From: CALKZN01 sp964633815 | Lineage (GTDB): Bacteria > Pseudomonadota > Gammaproteobacteria > Arenicellales > Arenicellaceae | NCBI GenBank assembly: GCA_964633815.1 | Contig: CAZWHW010000037.1 | Coordinates: forward strand, 1 to 12,663 | DNA: 12,663 nucleotides | Reading direction: 5' to 3' | Shown: one piece after another, positions 1-7,457 of the stretch | Layout of the letters: every line of letters starts with the position of its first letter | Numbering within the stretch: position 1 is the stretch's first letter | Made by a program: the position numbers and the translations under genes | Notes under the pieces: model-generated | Seen by the model: the letters and a program-made list of their open reading frames with translations, nothing else | Told to the model about the DNA's origin: nothing | The model's database searches: none

Positions 1-755
1 ACCGTATTTGCAATACTAATTTCTGTATTCGAACCTATATTCACAGTCTCGCCAATGGCTGCATCGCAGCCTGCCAGCAACATAAAACCACGGCAGGTGT
101 CACCGACATAATTAAAATCTCGGGTTGGCGACAAATCACCCGCACCGATATCATCACTTTGTTGCAATTGAATAATCATCGATGGAATCACTGCTCGAGC
201 TGATTGACGCGGGCCATAAGTATTAAACGGCCTAGCAATCGTCACTGGCATTTCAAAAGCTGAATAAAAGCTATAAGCAATTGAATCAGCACCAATCTTA
301 CTTGCACTATATGGCGATTGTGCTTGCAAAGGGTGTTTTTCATCGATAGGGACATATTGCGCCGTACCATAAACTTCGCTAGTCGATGTGTGAATAAAAC
401 GTTCAACGCCATGATCTTTAGCCGCTTGGCACATATTTAGCGTGCCAGTGACATTCGTTTCAACATAACTGCTCGGTGCATGATATGAGTATGGAATAGC
501 TATCAAGGAAGCGAGATGATAGACCACATCAATATCTTGCATGATGTGTTGGCAAAATGCTGGGTCACGGACATCACCAGAAACAATTTCACATTGCTGA
601 TGCACGTTCTCAACATCATCCAACCAACCCCAACTATTAAAGGAGTTATAGAGTACTAATGCACGAACATCATGACCTGCGGCGATTAATGCTTCAGTTA
701 AATGTGAGCCAATAAAACCATCAGCGCCGGTAATTAAAACTTTTTTCTTATTCAT
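1..755 (-). CDS. legB: LegB-like NAD-dependent 4,6-dehydratase (3' end off window)
   Basis: This is an extended short-chain dehydrogenase/reductase of the nucleotide-sugar 4,6-dehydratase type. The family removes water from a UDP-HexNAc in the cytoplasm to give the 4-keto-6-deoxy sugar that starts legionaminic or bacillosamine-type pathways. About 251 residues are readable from the ATG at 755, against roughly 330 for the family, so the C-terminus lies beyond the left edge. The frame is open throughout. It shows the Rossmann motif GADGFIG (10-16), TSTSEVYG (123-130), the catalytic YSASK (Y149, K153), and RPFNTYGPRQSARAVIP (175-191). The NSFNSWGWLD stretch (37-46) and the IAIPYSYHAP stretch (85-94) are, from memory, typical of LegB rather than RmlB or GalE. 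It follows the CMP-sugar synthetase by 22 bases and is likely co-transcribed. The family call is firm. The exact substrate (UDP-GlcNAc, GDP-GlcNAc or other) is inferred. Confidence 0.88.
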   Translation of the reverse strand, partial: MNKKKVLITGADGFIGSHLTEALIAAGHDVRALVLYNSFNSWGWLDDVENVHQQCEIVSGDVRDPAFCQHIMQDIDVVYHLASLIAIPYSYHAPSSYVETNVTGTLNMCQAAKDHGVERFIHTSTSEVYGTAQYVPIDEKHPLQAQSPYSASKIGADSIAYSFYSAFEMPVTIARPFNTYGPRQSARAVIPSMIIQLQQSDDIGAGDLSPTRDFNYVGDTCRGFMLLAGCDAAIGETVNIGSNTEISIANT

Positions 756-777
756 AAACCAATATAAACTATTGCCT

Positions 778-1464
778 TTACCTGTCTTTAGCAATTAATT
801 CAGCTAAATAAAAATCCAATTTATCATCAATGTCAAGTGCTGATAATGGATCAACTTCAATGGCACCAATTCTTCCATCCCATAATGATGAATTTTGGAA
901 TATAAACTCGGGAGATGATACATAAGCCACGGGCACAATACCCAAGGCTTTAGGTGCATCCTGACGGCGACTGACTTTTTCATCTTGATTAAACAACTCA
1001 ACTGCGCCATCTTGTGCTTGTTTAATCAACGTAAAATAAGGATTGAATTTAGCTTCAACTGAAGTAATCACCGAATCGAATTTATTTGCATGATAGAACT
1101 CATACGCTTTATACACATCACTCCTTTGACGCAATGGCGCGGTGGCTGGCAATGAAATAAACGTATTAAAATAACCATACTCTGAAATCACAAATTCACA
1201 AGCATGTTGCCAAGAAAGCCATTCAGGACTATCGTCTTGGGCAAGTTTTGCAGGCCTAATAAAAGGCACTTCTGCCTCATACTCTTGAGCCACTTTTGCT
1301 ATATCTTCATCGTCAGTAGAGACAATCACTTTATCGACAAAGCTCAATTGTTTTGCCAATTCAATCGAATATGCAATAAGAGGTTTACCATTTAAAGGTT
1401 TAATATTTTTTCTAGGTAAACCTTTAGAGCCTCCACGAGCAAATATAAACGCAATCGTTTGCAT
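778..1464 (-). CDS. NeuA/LegF-like CMP-nonulosonate cytidylyltransferase
   Basis: This protein of 228 residues belongs to the acylneuraminate cytidylyltransferase family, which activates sialic-like sugars with CTP to CMP-sugars and releases pyrophosphate in the cytoplasm. The nucleotide-binding signature is ARGGSKGLPRKN (9-20). The LPATAPLR motif (about 105-112) and the metal-binding acidic motif DIDD (211-214) near the C-terminus are both present. Length is normal for the catalytic domain, with no C-terminal phosphatase or esterase extension. It lies 18 bases after the short NeuB-like gene and 22 bases before the LegB-like gene, so it is mid-operon. The context favours a legionaminic-type or related acid over plain Neu5Ac, but the sequence alone does not fix the substrate. 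The ATG at 1464 starts directly at the first beta strand, so no alternative start is needed. Confidence 0.88.
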   Translation of the reverse strand: MQTIAFIFARGGSKGLPRKNIKPLNGKPLIAYSIELAKQLSFVDKVIVSTDDEDIAKVAQEYEAEVPFIRPAKLAQDDSPEWLSWQHACEFVISEYGYFNTFISLPATAPLRQRSDVYKAYEFYHANKFDSVITSVEAKFNPYFTLIKQAQDGAVELFNQDEKVSRRQDAPKALGIVPVAYVSSPEFIFQNSSLWDGRIGAIEVDPLSALDIDDKLDFYLAELIAKDR

Positions 1465-1482
1465 TGAGCAATTACCTGTAAC

Positions 1483-2190
1483 CTATGATCTATGGTTCAT
1501 GCCGAGCAATGCAATCTCTTTAGACAAAGTCGCAATCTGCTCAAGCTGATGGCGATCCATACCACCAACATGAGCTTTTTCATTCGAACGCTGTAAAGCC
1601 GTACTAACAGTAAAATGTTTTTCTATACAGGTTGCGCCTTTTGCCGCTGCACATAATGCTGCGCTAATACCAATACTGTGGTCACTAATACCATCAAAAA
1701 TTGTGTTATGAAAATCTGGAATTATCATATCTTCCAACAATGTTGGGTATTGCACGACACAATGCATGTATGTACAGTTATCTTGCACTTGCACTTCTTT
1801 GGGGTCTAAGTCGCTTGGCACAGAAACAAATACACGTTCTTTTTGAGCAAGAACTTTCTCAACCAACTCTGGGTTTTCACGATGGGTTCGAGCGGCAATT
1901 TTATAATATTGTTGTTTTACATCAATACACCATTGTAATGCTTCGTCAGTGAAAGCCGTTGCAAAAACGGGTAAGCCAACTTTATCTCCATAGTTTTTTA
2001 AACGCTTAAAATCGTCAAAACTCAACTCTCGAGCACGCAAATATGGAGCAGGATTATCGGCAAATAAATCAGCTGGATATAACTGAACTTTTGCAGCGTG
2101 CGCGCCAGCAAGCTTTGATTGAAGAATCATTTGTTCAGCAAGATCAAGATCATCACCAAACTGCGGAGCTATTTCAGAAATAATAAACAT
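1483..2190 (-). CDS. Short NeuB-like synthase lacking the SAF domain
   Basis: This is a homologue of the NeuB family of PEP-condensing nonulosonate synthases. At 235 residues it is far shorter than the usual ~340. It has the N-terminal SEIAPQFGDDLDLA stretch (5-18), AAKVQ with K34 and Q36, DHSIGI with H171, and CIEKHFT with H192. The two histidines are 21 residues apart, matching the spacing of the metal-binding pair H215/H236 known in Neisseria NeuB. The protein stops soon after the barrel's last helix, so the C-terminal SAF/antifreeze-like domain is absent. The middle of the barrel is also compressed: the usual STGM segment is replaced by VSVPSD, and HCTSNYP reads HCVVQYP. The stop is clean, with no sign of a frameshift continuing in the 18-base gap. 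It likely condenses PEP with an amino or deoxy hexose, but it could be a divergent enzyme with another aldehyde substrate. No clear ribosome-binding site precedes the ATG. Confidence 0.78.
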   Translation of the reverse strand: MFIISEIAPQFGDDLDLAEQMILQSKLAGAHAAKVQLYPADLFADNPAPYLRARELSFDDFKRLKNYGDKVGLPVFATAFTDEALQWCIDVKQQYYKIAARTHRENPELVEKVLAQKERVFVSVPSDLDPKEVQVQDNCTYMHCVVQYPTLLEDMIIPDFHNTIFDGISDHSIGISAALCAAAKGATCIEKHFTVSTALQRSNEKAHVGGMDRHQLEQIATLSKEIALLGMNHRS

Positions 2191-2202
2191 GGGTATTTAA
2201 AA

Positions 2203-2499
2203 TCAACGTGTAAGAAATGTAGTAAATTCATCAGCGTTAGTAAAACGCTGCTCAATAGTTTTGACATCATCAATGGTGTGTACATCAGTGCACTCATTCA
2301 TCACTACACCAATGTGAGCACTCAAAAAGGTATTATATAGACTTGTCTGGCGAATCACACGAAAAGACGCATTCTGNNNNNNNNNNNNNNNNNNNNNNNN
2401 NNNNNNNNNNNNNNNNNNNNNNNNNNNNNNNNNNNNNNNNNNNNNNNNNNNNNNNNNNNNNNNNNNNNNNNNNNNNGGAATAATGGCAATGATGCTCAT
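2203..2499 (-). CDS. Second cytidylyltransferase, interrupted by assembly gap
   Basis: Only the two ends of this gene are visible. The start overlaps the preceding glycosyltransferase by four bases (ATGA at 2499..2496) and encodes MSIIAII followed by CCN, that is proline. This gives the IIP beginning of the IIPAR motif found in NeuA, KdsB and SpsF-type nucleotidyltransferases. After the gap about 57 residues remain, including CTDVHTIDDVKTIEQRF. This resembles the C-terminal D-x-D/TxEDL-type motif of the same fold (compare VDTPEDL in KdsB). The 100 N are a placeholder, so the reading frame across them means nothing. A family length of 230-250 residues would imply roughly 500 missing bases. It would activate a sugar acid or deoxysugar with CTP. 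The nucleotidyltransferase call rests on short motifs, and the exact subfamily cannot be told. Confidence 0.6.
   Translation of the reverse strand: MSIIAIIXXXXXXXXXXXXXXXXXXXXXXXXXXXXXXXXXXQNASFRVIRQTSLYNTFLSAHIGVVMNECTDVHTIDDVKTIEQRFTNADEFTTFLTR
2377..2476. other. Assembly gap (100 N)
   Basis: This is a run of exactly 100 undetermined bases, the conventional size for a scaffold join of unknown length. It falls inside the second cytidylyltransferase gene. Both flanks read in a sensible frame for one gene of that fold, so the join is probably correct in order and orientation. The true distance is likely several hundred bases. Confidence 0.97.
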
Positions 2500-3602
2500 G
2501 CTTTTTTCTCCGCCTTAGCTTTCTTTACTATCTCTAAAATATCTTTCGCGATAACTTCAGCGCCATTAACCTGATATTCATGACTATTCATACGGTTTTG
2601 AATTTGCACATACTCATGAGCAATAAACCCTTTTAAGAAATTACCTAAATCATTCACAAATGTATCCAAAGAAACAAACGAACCCAGCTGTTGACTCTTA
2701 ATTGTCAAAAGATTTTTTTCAATTTCAGGATTAGATGATTCCCCAAGCAATAAAACTGGTGTCCGGCAAGCAATACATTCAGAAATTGTATTAAACCCGC
2801 CTCTAGTCACCACAAGATCGACCTTGACAATATAGTCTGAAAAGAACTCTTCTTTAGGAATCGAAGTAACATTATCGGCTTCAAGGCCGTATTTTTCAGC
2901 GACCAAAAAGTGCATAGAATCGATCGAAGCGATTTGTTCAATCGCTTTATTCATATGTTCGCTAAGCACACTCGCACCGCTATCCATTACCAAGACAGTG
3001 AATTTATCACGTGGAAAACTAGTTTTTGCCTGACGTGACTCACCAATAATTAAAGGCACTTGCAAGGCTTTGTCACCATAGAAATTGAGAATCTCTTCTG
3101 GCGTAAATGGCGGAAAATAAACCTTGTCTGACATTTTTGCATGACTTTGCATTTGTTCGAGAACGGAATAGCTAACTGGTACAGGATACATTTTTGAAAA
3201 AAACCAATCCCAGGTAAAATGTGCAATACCAAACACAGGGACATTTTGTGCTTTTGCAACAGGAAAGGCCTCATAAACAAAGTCAGAAACTACAAAATCA
3301 AACTCTTCAATATCTTGTGCCTCCGTTTGAATGAACTGTTCAGACCTCGATGCATAATCCGCAAAAAAATCACTAATTGCATTTAAGTCTGGTGAGCCAT
3401 TTGCACGCCGTGCCCAATGAATATTATTGAATTTATTAATTACTGCCGCATCATTAAACATATGCCGCGCAACTTCCGCATTTGAACCAGTTTGTACTGT
3501 GACTTTTAACGAAGGTTCTATTTTTTGTAATTGCTCACAAACAGCCCTCTGCCTAACCAAATGTCCAAAACCTTCATCCGATAAATAAACCTTACATTTC
3601 AT
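2496..3602 (-). CDS. GT28/MurG-like (MJ1255-type) glycosyltransferase
   Basis: This cytosolic glycosyltransferase of 368 residues has a GT-B fold and no signal peptide or membrane span. The N-terminal half begins with the glycine-rich turn DEGFGHLVRQR (9-19), equivalent to the GxGH motif of GT28/MurG-like proteins. It continues with VVSDFVYEAFPVAKAQNVP (104-122) and FTWDW (129-133), a pattern I associate with the MJ1255-like and L-arabinokinase N-terminal GT domains. The C-terminal half has the donor-binding signature VVTRGGFNTISE (264-275) followed by PVLLLGES. It probably transfers a nucleotide-activated sugar made by this operon. PseG, a UDP-sugar hydrolase of the same fold, is a possible alternative given the nonulosonate neighbours, but the length and the FTWDW region favour a transferase. 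It starts 6 bases after the capsule-type gene and overlaps the next gene by ATGA, so translation is probably coupled. Confidence 0.75.
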   Translation of the reverse strand: MKCKVYLSDEGFGHLVRQRAVCEQLQKIEPSLKVTVQTGSNAEVARHMFNDAAVINKFNNIHWARRANGSPDLNAISDFFADYASRSEQFIQTEAQDIEEFDFVVSDFVYEAFPVAKAQNVPVFGIAHFTWDWFFSKMYPVPVSYSVLEQMQSHAKMSDKVYFPPFTPEEILNFYGDKALQVPLIIGESRQAKTSFPRDKFTVLVMDSGASVLSEHMNKAIEQIASIDSMHFLVAEKYGLEADNVTSIPKEEFFSDYIVKVDLVVTRGGFNTISECIACRTPVLLLGESSNPEIEKNLLTIKSQQLGSFVSLDTFVNDLGNFLKGFIAHEYVQIQNRMNSHEYQVNGAEVIAKDILEIVKKAKAEKKA

Positions 3603-3608
3603 AGGGAT

Positions 3609-5228
3609 TTAATTCTTAAATTTAACTTCGCCAGTTAAAACAAAATGCTTCATTATTGGCAGCATATTATCAAAATTATTCTGTTCACCCGCCACAGGAT
3701 CCTTATAACGTTTAAGATTCACAAAGCCTTTGAAAGAATGCTGATCAACCGCGGCTAAGAAACATCGCACCTTTTTAACATCAACACTAAAACCTTCCTC
3801 TATTGACTCAACAGCTTGTTGACAAGCTGCAATATCCTGCACTGAAAAAACACCCTCACAGCCTGCATACCATGCATGCCCAAAACTGATTACTGGCTTA
3901 TGCTTCATTAACGCTTCCCAACCTGTTGTGCCAGTTAGCGTAGCAACTGCCCTACAATTTTCAATGAGTTCAAATTGATCTGTTTCTATAGCGACAATCG
4001 ACACCTTCGGTATTGATGCTATATCTTCATACACATACGCATAACGCCCACGCTCACCATGTACCGCTTGAGGCAGTAATTGTGACGGGTTCTCTTTAAC
4101 AATAATGTTCCAATCATCAGGGATACACCTAGAAAGCACATTCAACATCAAAACTTGATTAGAATATCGACCACCTTCGGGACAGGTAGTTCGTTCTGGT
4201 TGGTAATGCATTGGCACGTAAACAAAGTTTTTGCTTATATCCGCACTCACGCAATACTGTTGATAGCTGCTCATTAACTGCTCTTTATATTCCTTAGCTC
4301 GAGCTTTATAAGCATGCCATTGCTCAACGGTTAAACCTTGTTCTTGGTCAAATGCCTGATGCGGCATTTTCAGATAATTTGGTATTGTTTTTCTTGTTGT
4401 TTTATCTGTTGTCTTTTTTAAAACTTTTTCGCCTACTTTTGTCGCCAAGCGTTTTGCATATTCTGGATACCGACCAACTTGAGATAATTTTTCTATCAAC
4501 AAAGCACTGGTTGATTCTGATTCTGGAAGGCCTTGTTCCGATGCAGTTGAGTGCTGTTCCAAACGTTCTTTTAGGTAACGAGGAATCACATCGGCATATC
4601 CTTGTGAAAACTTTTCTACATAATCTTGTAAATCTTCTGAAAGTAGCGAAGTAGAATGCTCTTCTTCAAGAAAATTAGCTAAACTGGAGACAATATTTTT
4701 ACTAACATCTTTGTAATCAGTATACGCCAACACTCGTTCGATCGCGGTAACTTGGGTAAACATCAACATCGGAATACGCTTTTTCTCAGCTACAGCATAC
4801 AAAACATATTCAACCAATGAGTGTGGTGTTGTCGGAAAAATAATAAAGTCAGGTTGTAATTGTTCTATCGTATTTAACCACAAGTTCAAACTTTGAATAT
4901 ATAAACGTTCTCGCTCATGACGAGAAAAAGAATAACCTTGATCCATCCGGTCAGCAATCTCCATACACACAAGCTCAGCCTCACGAAAATCAGCGAGCAC
5001 ATTACTATCAACTTGAAACTGATCAGTGTGAATCCCATCAATTCCAACGCCACGATACAAAGGCAATGTTTGTTGTTTGATCGCACTTGCAAACGCTGGC
5101 TCGACTAGTAAATCATCGCTACCGCTCAATAAAGAGAATTCCACTCCCAAATCAGACTGCAATTGCTTTAGCAACTTAATCCAAAGAGCACCGCTTCCGC
5201 CTAAGCAAAATCCACTTTTAGATGCCAT
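3609..5228 (-). CDS. Capsule-synthase-type glycosyltransferase
   Basis: This protein of 539 residues (from the ATG at 5228) resembles the capsule polysaccharide synthesis family (KpsC/KpsS-like GT-B proteins). Its N-terminal GFCLGGSGALW (6-16) is a glycine-rich loop at the first strand. FIIFPTTPH (128-136) ends the N-terminal domain core, and residues 190-330 are a charged, likely helical linker. The C-terminal domain begins with YVPMHYQPERTTCPEGG (337-353), then VKENPSQ (377-383) and LTGTTGWEALMKHKPVISFG (431-450), a form of the S/T-T-G-x-E-A motif of these enzymes. An in-frame TTG at 5252 would add eight residues, but the ATG lies right before the first strand and is preferred. Neither start has a good Shine-Dalgarno site. 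It heads the left minus-strand block and probably adds a sugar to a surface glycan or protein. The substrate is unknown. Confidence 0.72.
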   Translation of the reverse strand: MASKSGFCLGGSGALWIKLLKQLQSDLGVEFSLLSGSDDLLVEPAFASAIKQQTLPLYRGVGIDGIHTDQFQVDSNVLADFREAELVCMEIADRMDQGYSFSRHERERLYIQSLNLWLNTIEQLQPDFIIFPTTPHSLVEYVLYAVAEKKRIPMLMFTQVTAIERVLAYTDYKDVSKNIVSSLANFLEEEHSTSLLSEDLQDYVEKFSQGYADVIPRYLKERLEQHSTASEQGLPESESTSALLIEKLSQVGRYPEYAKRLATKVGEKVLKKTTDKTTRKTIPNYLKMPHQAFDQEQGLTVEQWHAYKARAKEYKEQLMSSYQQYCVSADISKNFVYVPMHYQPERTTCPEGGRYSNQVLMLNVLSRCIPDDWNIIVKENPSQLLPQAVHGERGRYAYVYEDIASIPKVSIVAIETDQFELIENCRAVATLTGTTGWEALMKHKPVISFGHAWYAGCEGVFSVQDIAACQQAVESIEEGFSVDVKKVRCFLAAVDQHSFKGFVNLKRYKDPVAGEQNNFDNMLPIMKHFVLTGEVKFKN

Positions 5229-5374
5229 AACTGTCTTGTTTTTAGTATTCAAATGCTGAAGTATTCTTGCAAATCTTTATGATGCCTAATAGTAACGAAT
5301 GCCGATTCGTTTTAACATACACAAACACAAATATTGCGTTATCGAATAGCTCCTTATTACTGACAAAAATCATA
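5229..5374. promoter_or_regulatory. Divergent intergenic region, probable promoters
   Basis: The 146 bases between the divergently transcribed capsule-type gene and the membrane acyltransferase must hold the start signals of at least one of them. The minus-strand block to the left has no other obvious entry point. On the minus strand, TTGCAA, 17 bases, then AATACT matches the sigma-70 hexamers at four of six positions each, but it would leave a leader of under ten bases before the ATG at 5228. No strong consensus promoter is seen on the plus strand. The region is AT-rich and carries one perfect inverted repeat, listed separately. Confidence 0.35.
5294..5311. repeat. Perfect 7-bp inverted repeat, candidate operator
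   Basis: AACGAAT, spacer GCCG, ATTCGTT forms a perfect 7-base inverted repeat in the divergent intergenic region, followed by a few T residues on the plus strand. It could be a dimeric regulator site serving both directions, or a weak hairpin in the acyltransferase leader. The stem has only two G-C pairs and the T run is short, so a terminator is unlikely. It sits upstream of the preferred start of the acyltransferase. Confidence 0.3.
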
Positions 5375-7435
5375 ATGAAAACCAATAAAACAACACAACT
5401 GTCATCTTATCGTCCTGAAGTCGACGGCTTGAGAACGATTGCCGTAATGGCAGTGTTGATTTATCACGCAAAATTTAGCTTTGGTAATAGCTTTTTTCTT
5501 ACTGGTGGTTTTTTAGGTGTCGATATATTTTTCGTCATCTCAGGCTATCTAATCACTTCTTTGCTCATAAAAGAATATGATCTAACCCAAAGGTTTTCTC
5601 TATTAAATTTCTATCGTCGCCGAATTAGACGGTTACTGCCTGCGCTACTCATCGTCATGCTAGTAACGTTGCCAGTCGCTTGGATTTATTTACTACCGAA
5701 AGGTTTTATTAACTTTGCTTATTCACAACTTGCTTCATTGTTTTTCTCCTCAAACATATATTGGTATTTCAATTTACAAGATTACGGCGCCGAAAATGCA
5801 TTATTAAAACCATTTCTACACACATGGTCCTTGGCAGTCGAAGAGCAATTTTACTTTTTCTATCCCATTGGTCTCTTAATCCTATTTCGTTTTTTTCGAT
5901 CCTATACGCTATTTTTGCTCATTATCAGTGTTTTATTAAGCCTACAATTTGCAGAAATGCTCAGCGCTCGCAACAGTTCTTTATCATTTTATATGTTGCC
6001 TTCAAGATTCTGGGAACTCGCTAGCGGCGGTGTTTTAGCGTATTTAATTGCGCAAAAAAATACTGTCTTACATATTCAAAAATTTCAAAAAATACTGCCA
6101 AGCATAGGGCTTGCACTCATTATTTACTCGCTTTGGAACGTTGAATTTAGCAATCAACATCCCGGGTATATTACTGTTATCACCATTATTGGCACACTGT
6201 TCATCATCGGTTTTAGCGGGCATGGCGACATTACCACTAAATTACTTGCGAGCCGTTTATTTGTAGGCATAGGATTAATTTCTTATTCTTTATACCTTTG
6301 GCATTACCCTATCTTTGCTTTTGGCCGCATCATAAATGATCGACCAACCCTGATCGATTTTACACTCTGGTTCGCACTGAGCTTTGTTCTTGCCTTTTTA
6401 ACATACCGATTCATCGAACAACCATTTCGCAATGGTCAGATTAAAACCAAACGTGTTTTCACATCACTGGCAAGCATAAGCCTAATTGTAATTACTGCTT
6501 GCGCTATCATTAATCTTCAATCAGGCTTTCCTAAAAGACTGCCAACAATCGTAGCAACAGCAGTCAGCAAAGCAAAACCTACAACAAAATGTTTTATTCC
6601 CGAAAGCTGCACTTTTAATGAAGGACAAAATAAAAATATTTTTATGATTGGTGACTCTCATTTGATGAGTATGGAGTCTGCGTTTTTTGATTTTGCTGTT
6701 AACAATAACTTCACTTTAATAACTATTAATAGAAGTGAGTGCCAATACACACCTAATCTGGATCGCCTAGACCGTGAAACAGGAAAACCACACAAGTGCA
6801 CTGCTGAACACCAAACATACCGACGCAATAATTTATTAAATGCACCACCAAGCATTGTTGTTATTGGTGGTCGTCTGGCTACATTGCTAAACGAAGACTA
6901 TTTTGATAATCAAGAAGGCGGACGTGAAAGCGATATAGAAGAAACATATACAGGAGGCATACAACAGCGTGTATTGCAATATGCTGACACACCCCTGCCA
7001 ACCAAAGATGCCCGCGTCAATGCTACTATCAAAGAATACCAACAAGGCATCATGGAGTTGGCTGAACACGGCCACCAAGTGGTATTGATTTACCCTATTC
7101 CTGAAGTAGGCTGGGATGTTCCAAAGCGATTAGTGCAACAATTGCGCGGCGTACCGCATCATAAAACCCAAGAAATATTAGAAAATGACCCTATTACAAC
7201 CTCATCCGAGGTTTATCATGAGCGTCAAAAAAGCAGTTTTACTGTTTTAAACCAAATTCAACACCCCAATATCCACCGCATTTATCCACATACAATTTTT
7301 TGCGATACAAGCATCGCAGGCCGCTGCAAAACCCACGATCTAGAAAACTTATTCTACAAAGACGATGATCACCTTAGCTTTTATGGCACTAAACTAGTCA
7401 TGCAAGAAATTCGCAAACTACCACTATTTCAATAA
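5375..7435 (+). CDS. Membrane O-acyltransferase with SGNH domain (OafA type)
   Basis: This protein of 686 residues combines an N-terminal acyltransferase-3 membrane domain with a C-terminal SGNH hydrolase-like domain, the arrangement of O-antigen acetylase OafA and peptidoglycan acetylase OatA. Visible motifs are RPEVDGLR (13-20), YHA with H31, GVDIFFVISGYLI (48-60), RRRIRRLLPA (81-90), HTWSLAVEEQFY (149-160) and YSLYLWHYP (304-312), spread over about ten hydrophobic helices. The SGNH part shows GDSH (426-429), an IGGR stretch (497-500) and DDDH (663-666), so the catalytic Ser, Asp and His are all present. It most likely moves acetyl or another acyl group across the inner membrane onto a glycan. 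The reading frame is open upstream to 5267, but the ATG at 5375 is chosen because the family begins just before RPEVDGLR. It is the only plus-strand gene here, so it is transcribed apart from its neighbours. Confidence 0.88.
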   Translation: MKTNKTTQLSSYRPEVDGLRTIAVMAVLIYHAKFSFGNSFFLTGGFLGVDIFFVISGYLITSLLIKEYDLTQRFSLLNFYRRRIRRLLPALLIVMLVTLPVAWIYLLPKGFINFAYSQLASLFFSSNIYWYFNLQDYGAENALLKPFLHTWSLAVEEQFYFFYPIGLLILFRFFRSYTLFLLIISVLLSLQFAEMLSARNSSLSFYMLPSRFWELASGGVLAYLIAQKNTVLHIQKFQKILPSIGLALIIYSLWNVEFSNQHPGYITVITIIGTLFIIGFSGHGDITTKLLASRLFVGIGLISYSLYLWHYPIFAFGRIINDRPTLIDFTLWFALSFVLAFLTYRFIEQPFRNGQIKTKRVFTSLASISLIVITACAIINLQSGFPKRLPTIVATAVSKAKPTTKCFIPESCTFNEGQNKNIFMIGDSHLMSMESAFFDFAVNNNFTLITINRSECQYTPNLDRLDRETGKPHKCTAEHQTYRRNNLLNAPPSIVVIGGRLATLLNEDYFDNQEGGRESDIEETYTGGIQQRVLQYADTPLPTKDARVNATIKEYQQGIMELAEHGHQVVLIYPIPEVGWDVPKRLVQQLRGVPHHKTQEILENDPITTSSEVYHERQKSSFTVLNQIQHPNIHRIYPHTIFCDTSIAGRCKTHDLENLFYKDDDHLSFYGTKLVMQEIRKLPLFQ

Positions 7436-7457
7436 CAATTAAGTCTTTAAAAAAGAA

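Noticed and set aside
1381..1423. A 9-base inverted repeat (AGGTTTACC ... GGTAAACCT) that could form a hairpin
   Set aside because: It lies inside the NeuA-like gene and arises from the codons for GLP and GKP in the conserved nucleotide-binding region, so coding constraint explains it.
1441..1464. IFAR in place of IPAR in the NeuA-like protein as a possible active-site change
   Set aside because: To my knowledge this variant is common in NeuA/PseF/LegF-like proteins, and the remaining motif is intact.
4352..4654. Plus-strand open frame of 100 codons inside the capsule-type gene
   Set aside because: It is antisense to a clear coding region, has no recognisable domain and no ribosome-binding site, so it is a shadow frame.
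5267..5374. Upstream ATG at 5267 for the membrane acyltransferase
   Set aside because: The 36 added residues do not resemble the family, cross the inverted repeat, and the family begins just before RPEVDGLR.
7436..7457. Possible bidirectional terminator between the convergent acyltransferase and MaoC-SDR-ACP genes
   Set aside because: Only a short AT-rich stem with a bulge can be drawn in the 22 bases. It has almost no G-C pairs and is too weak to call.
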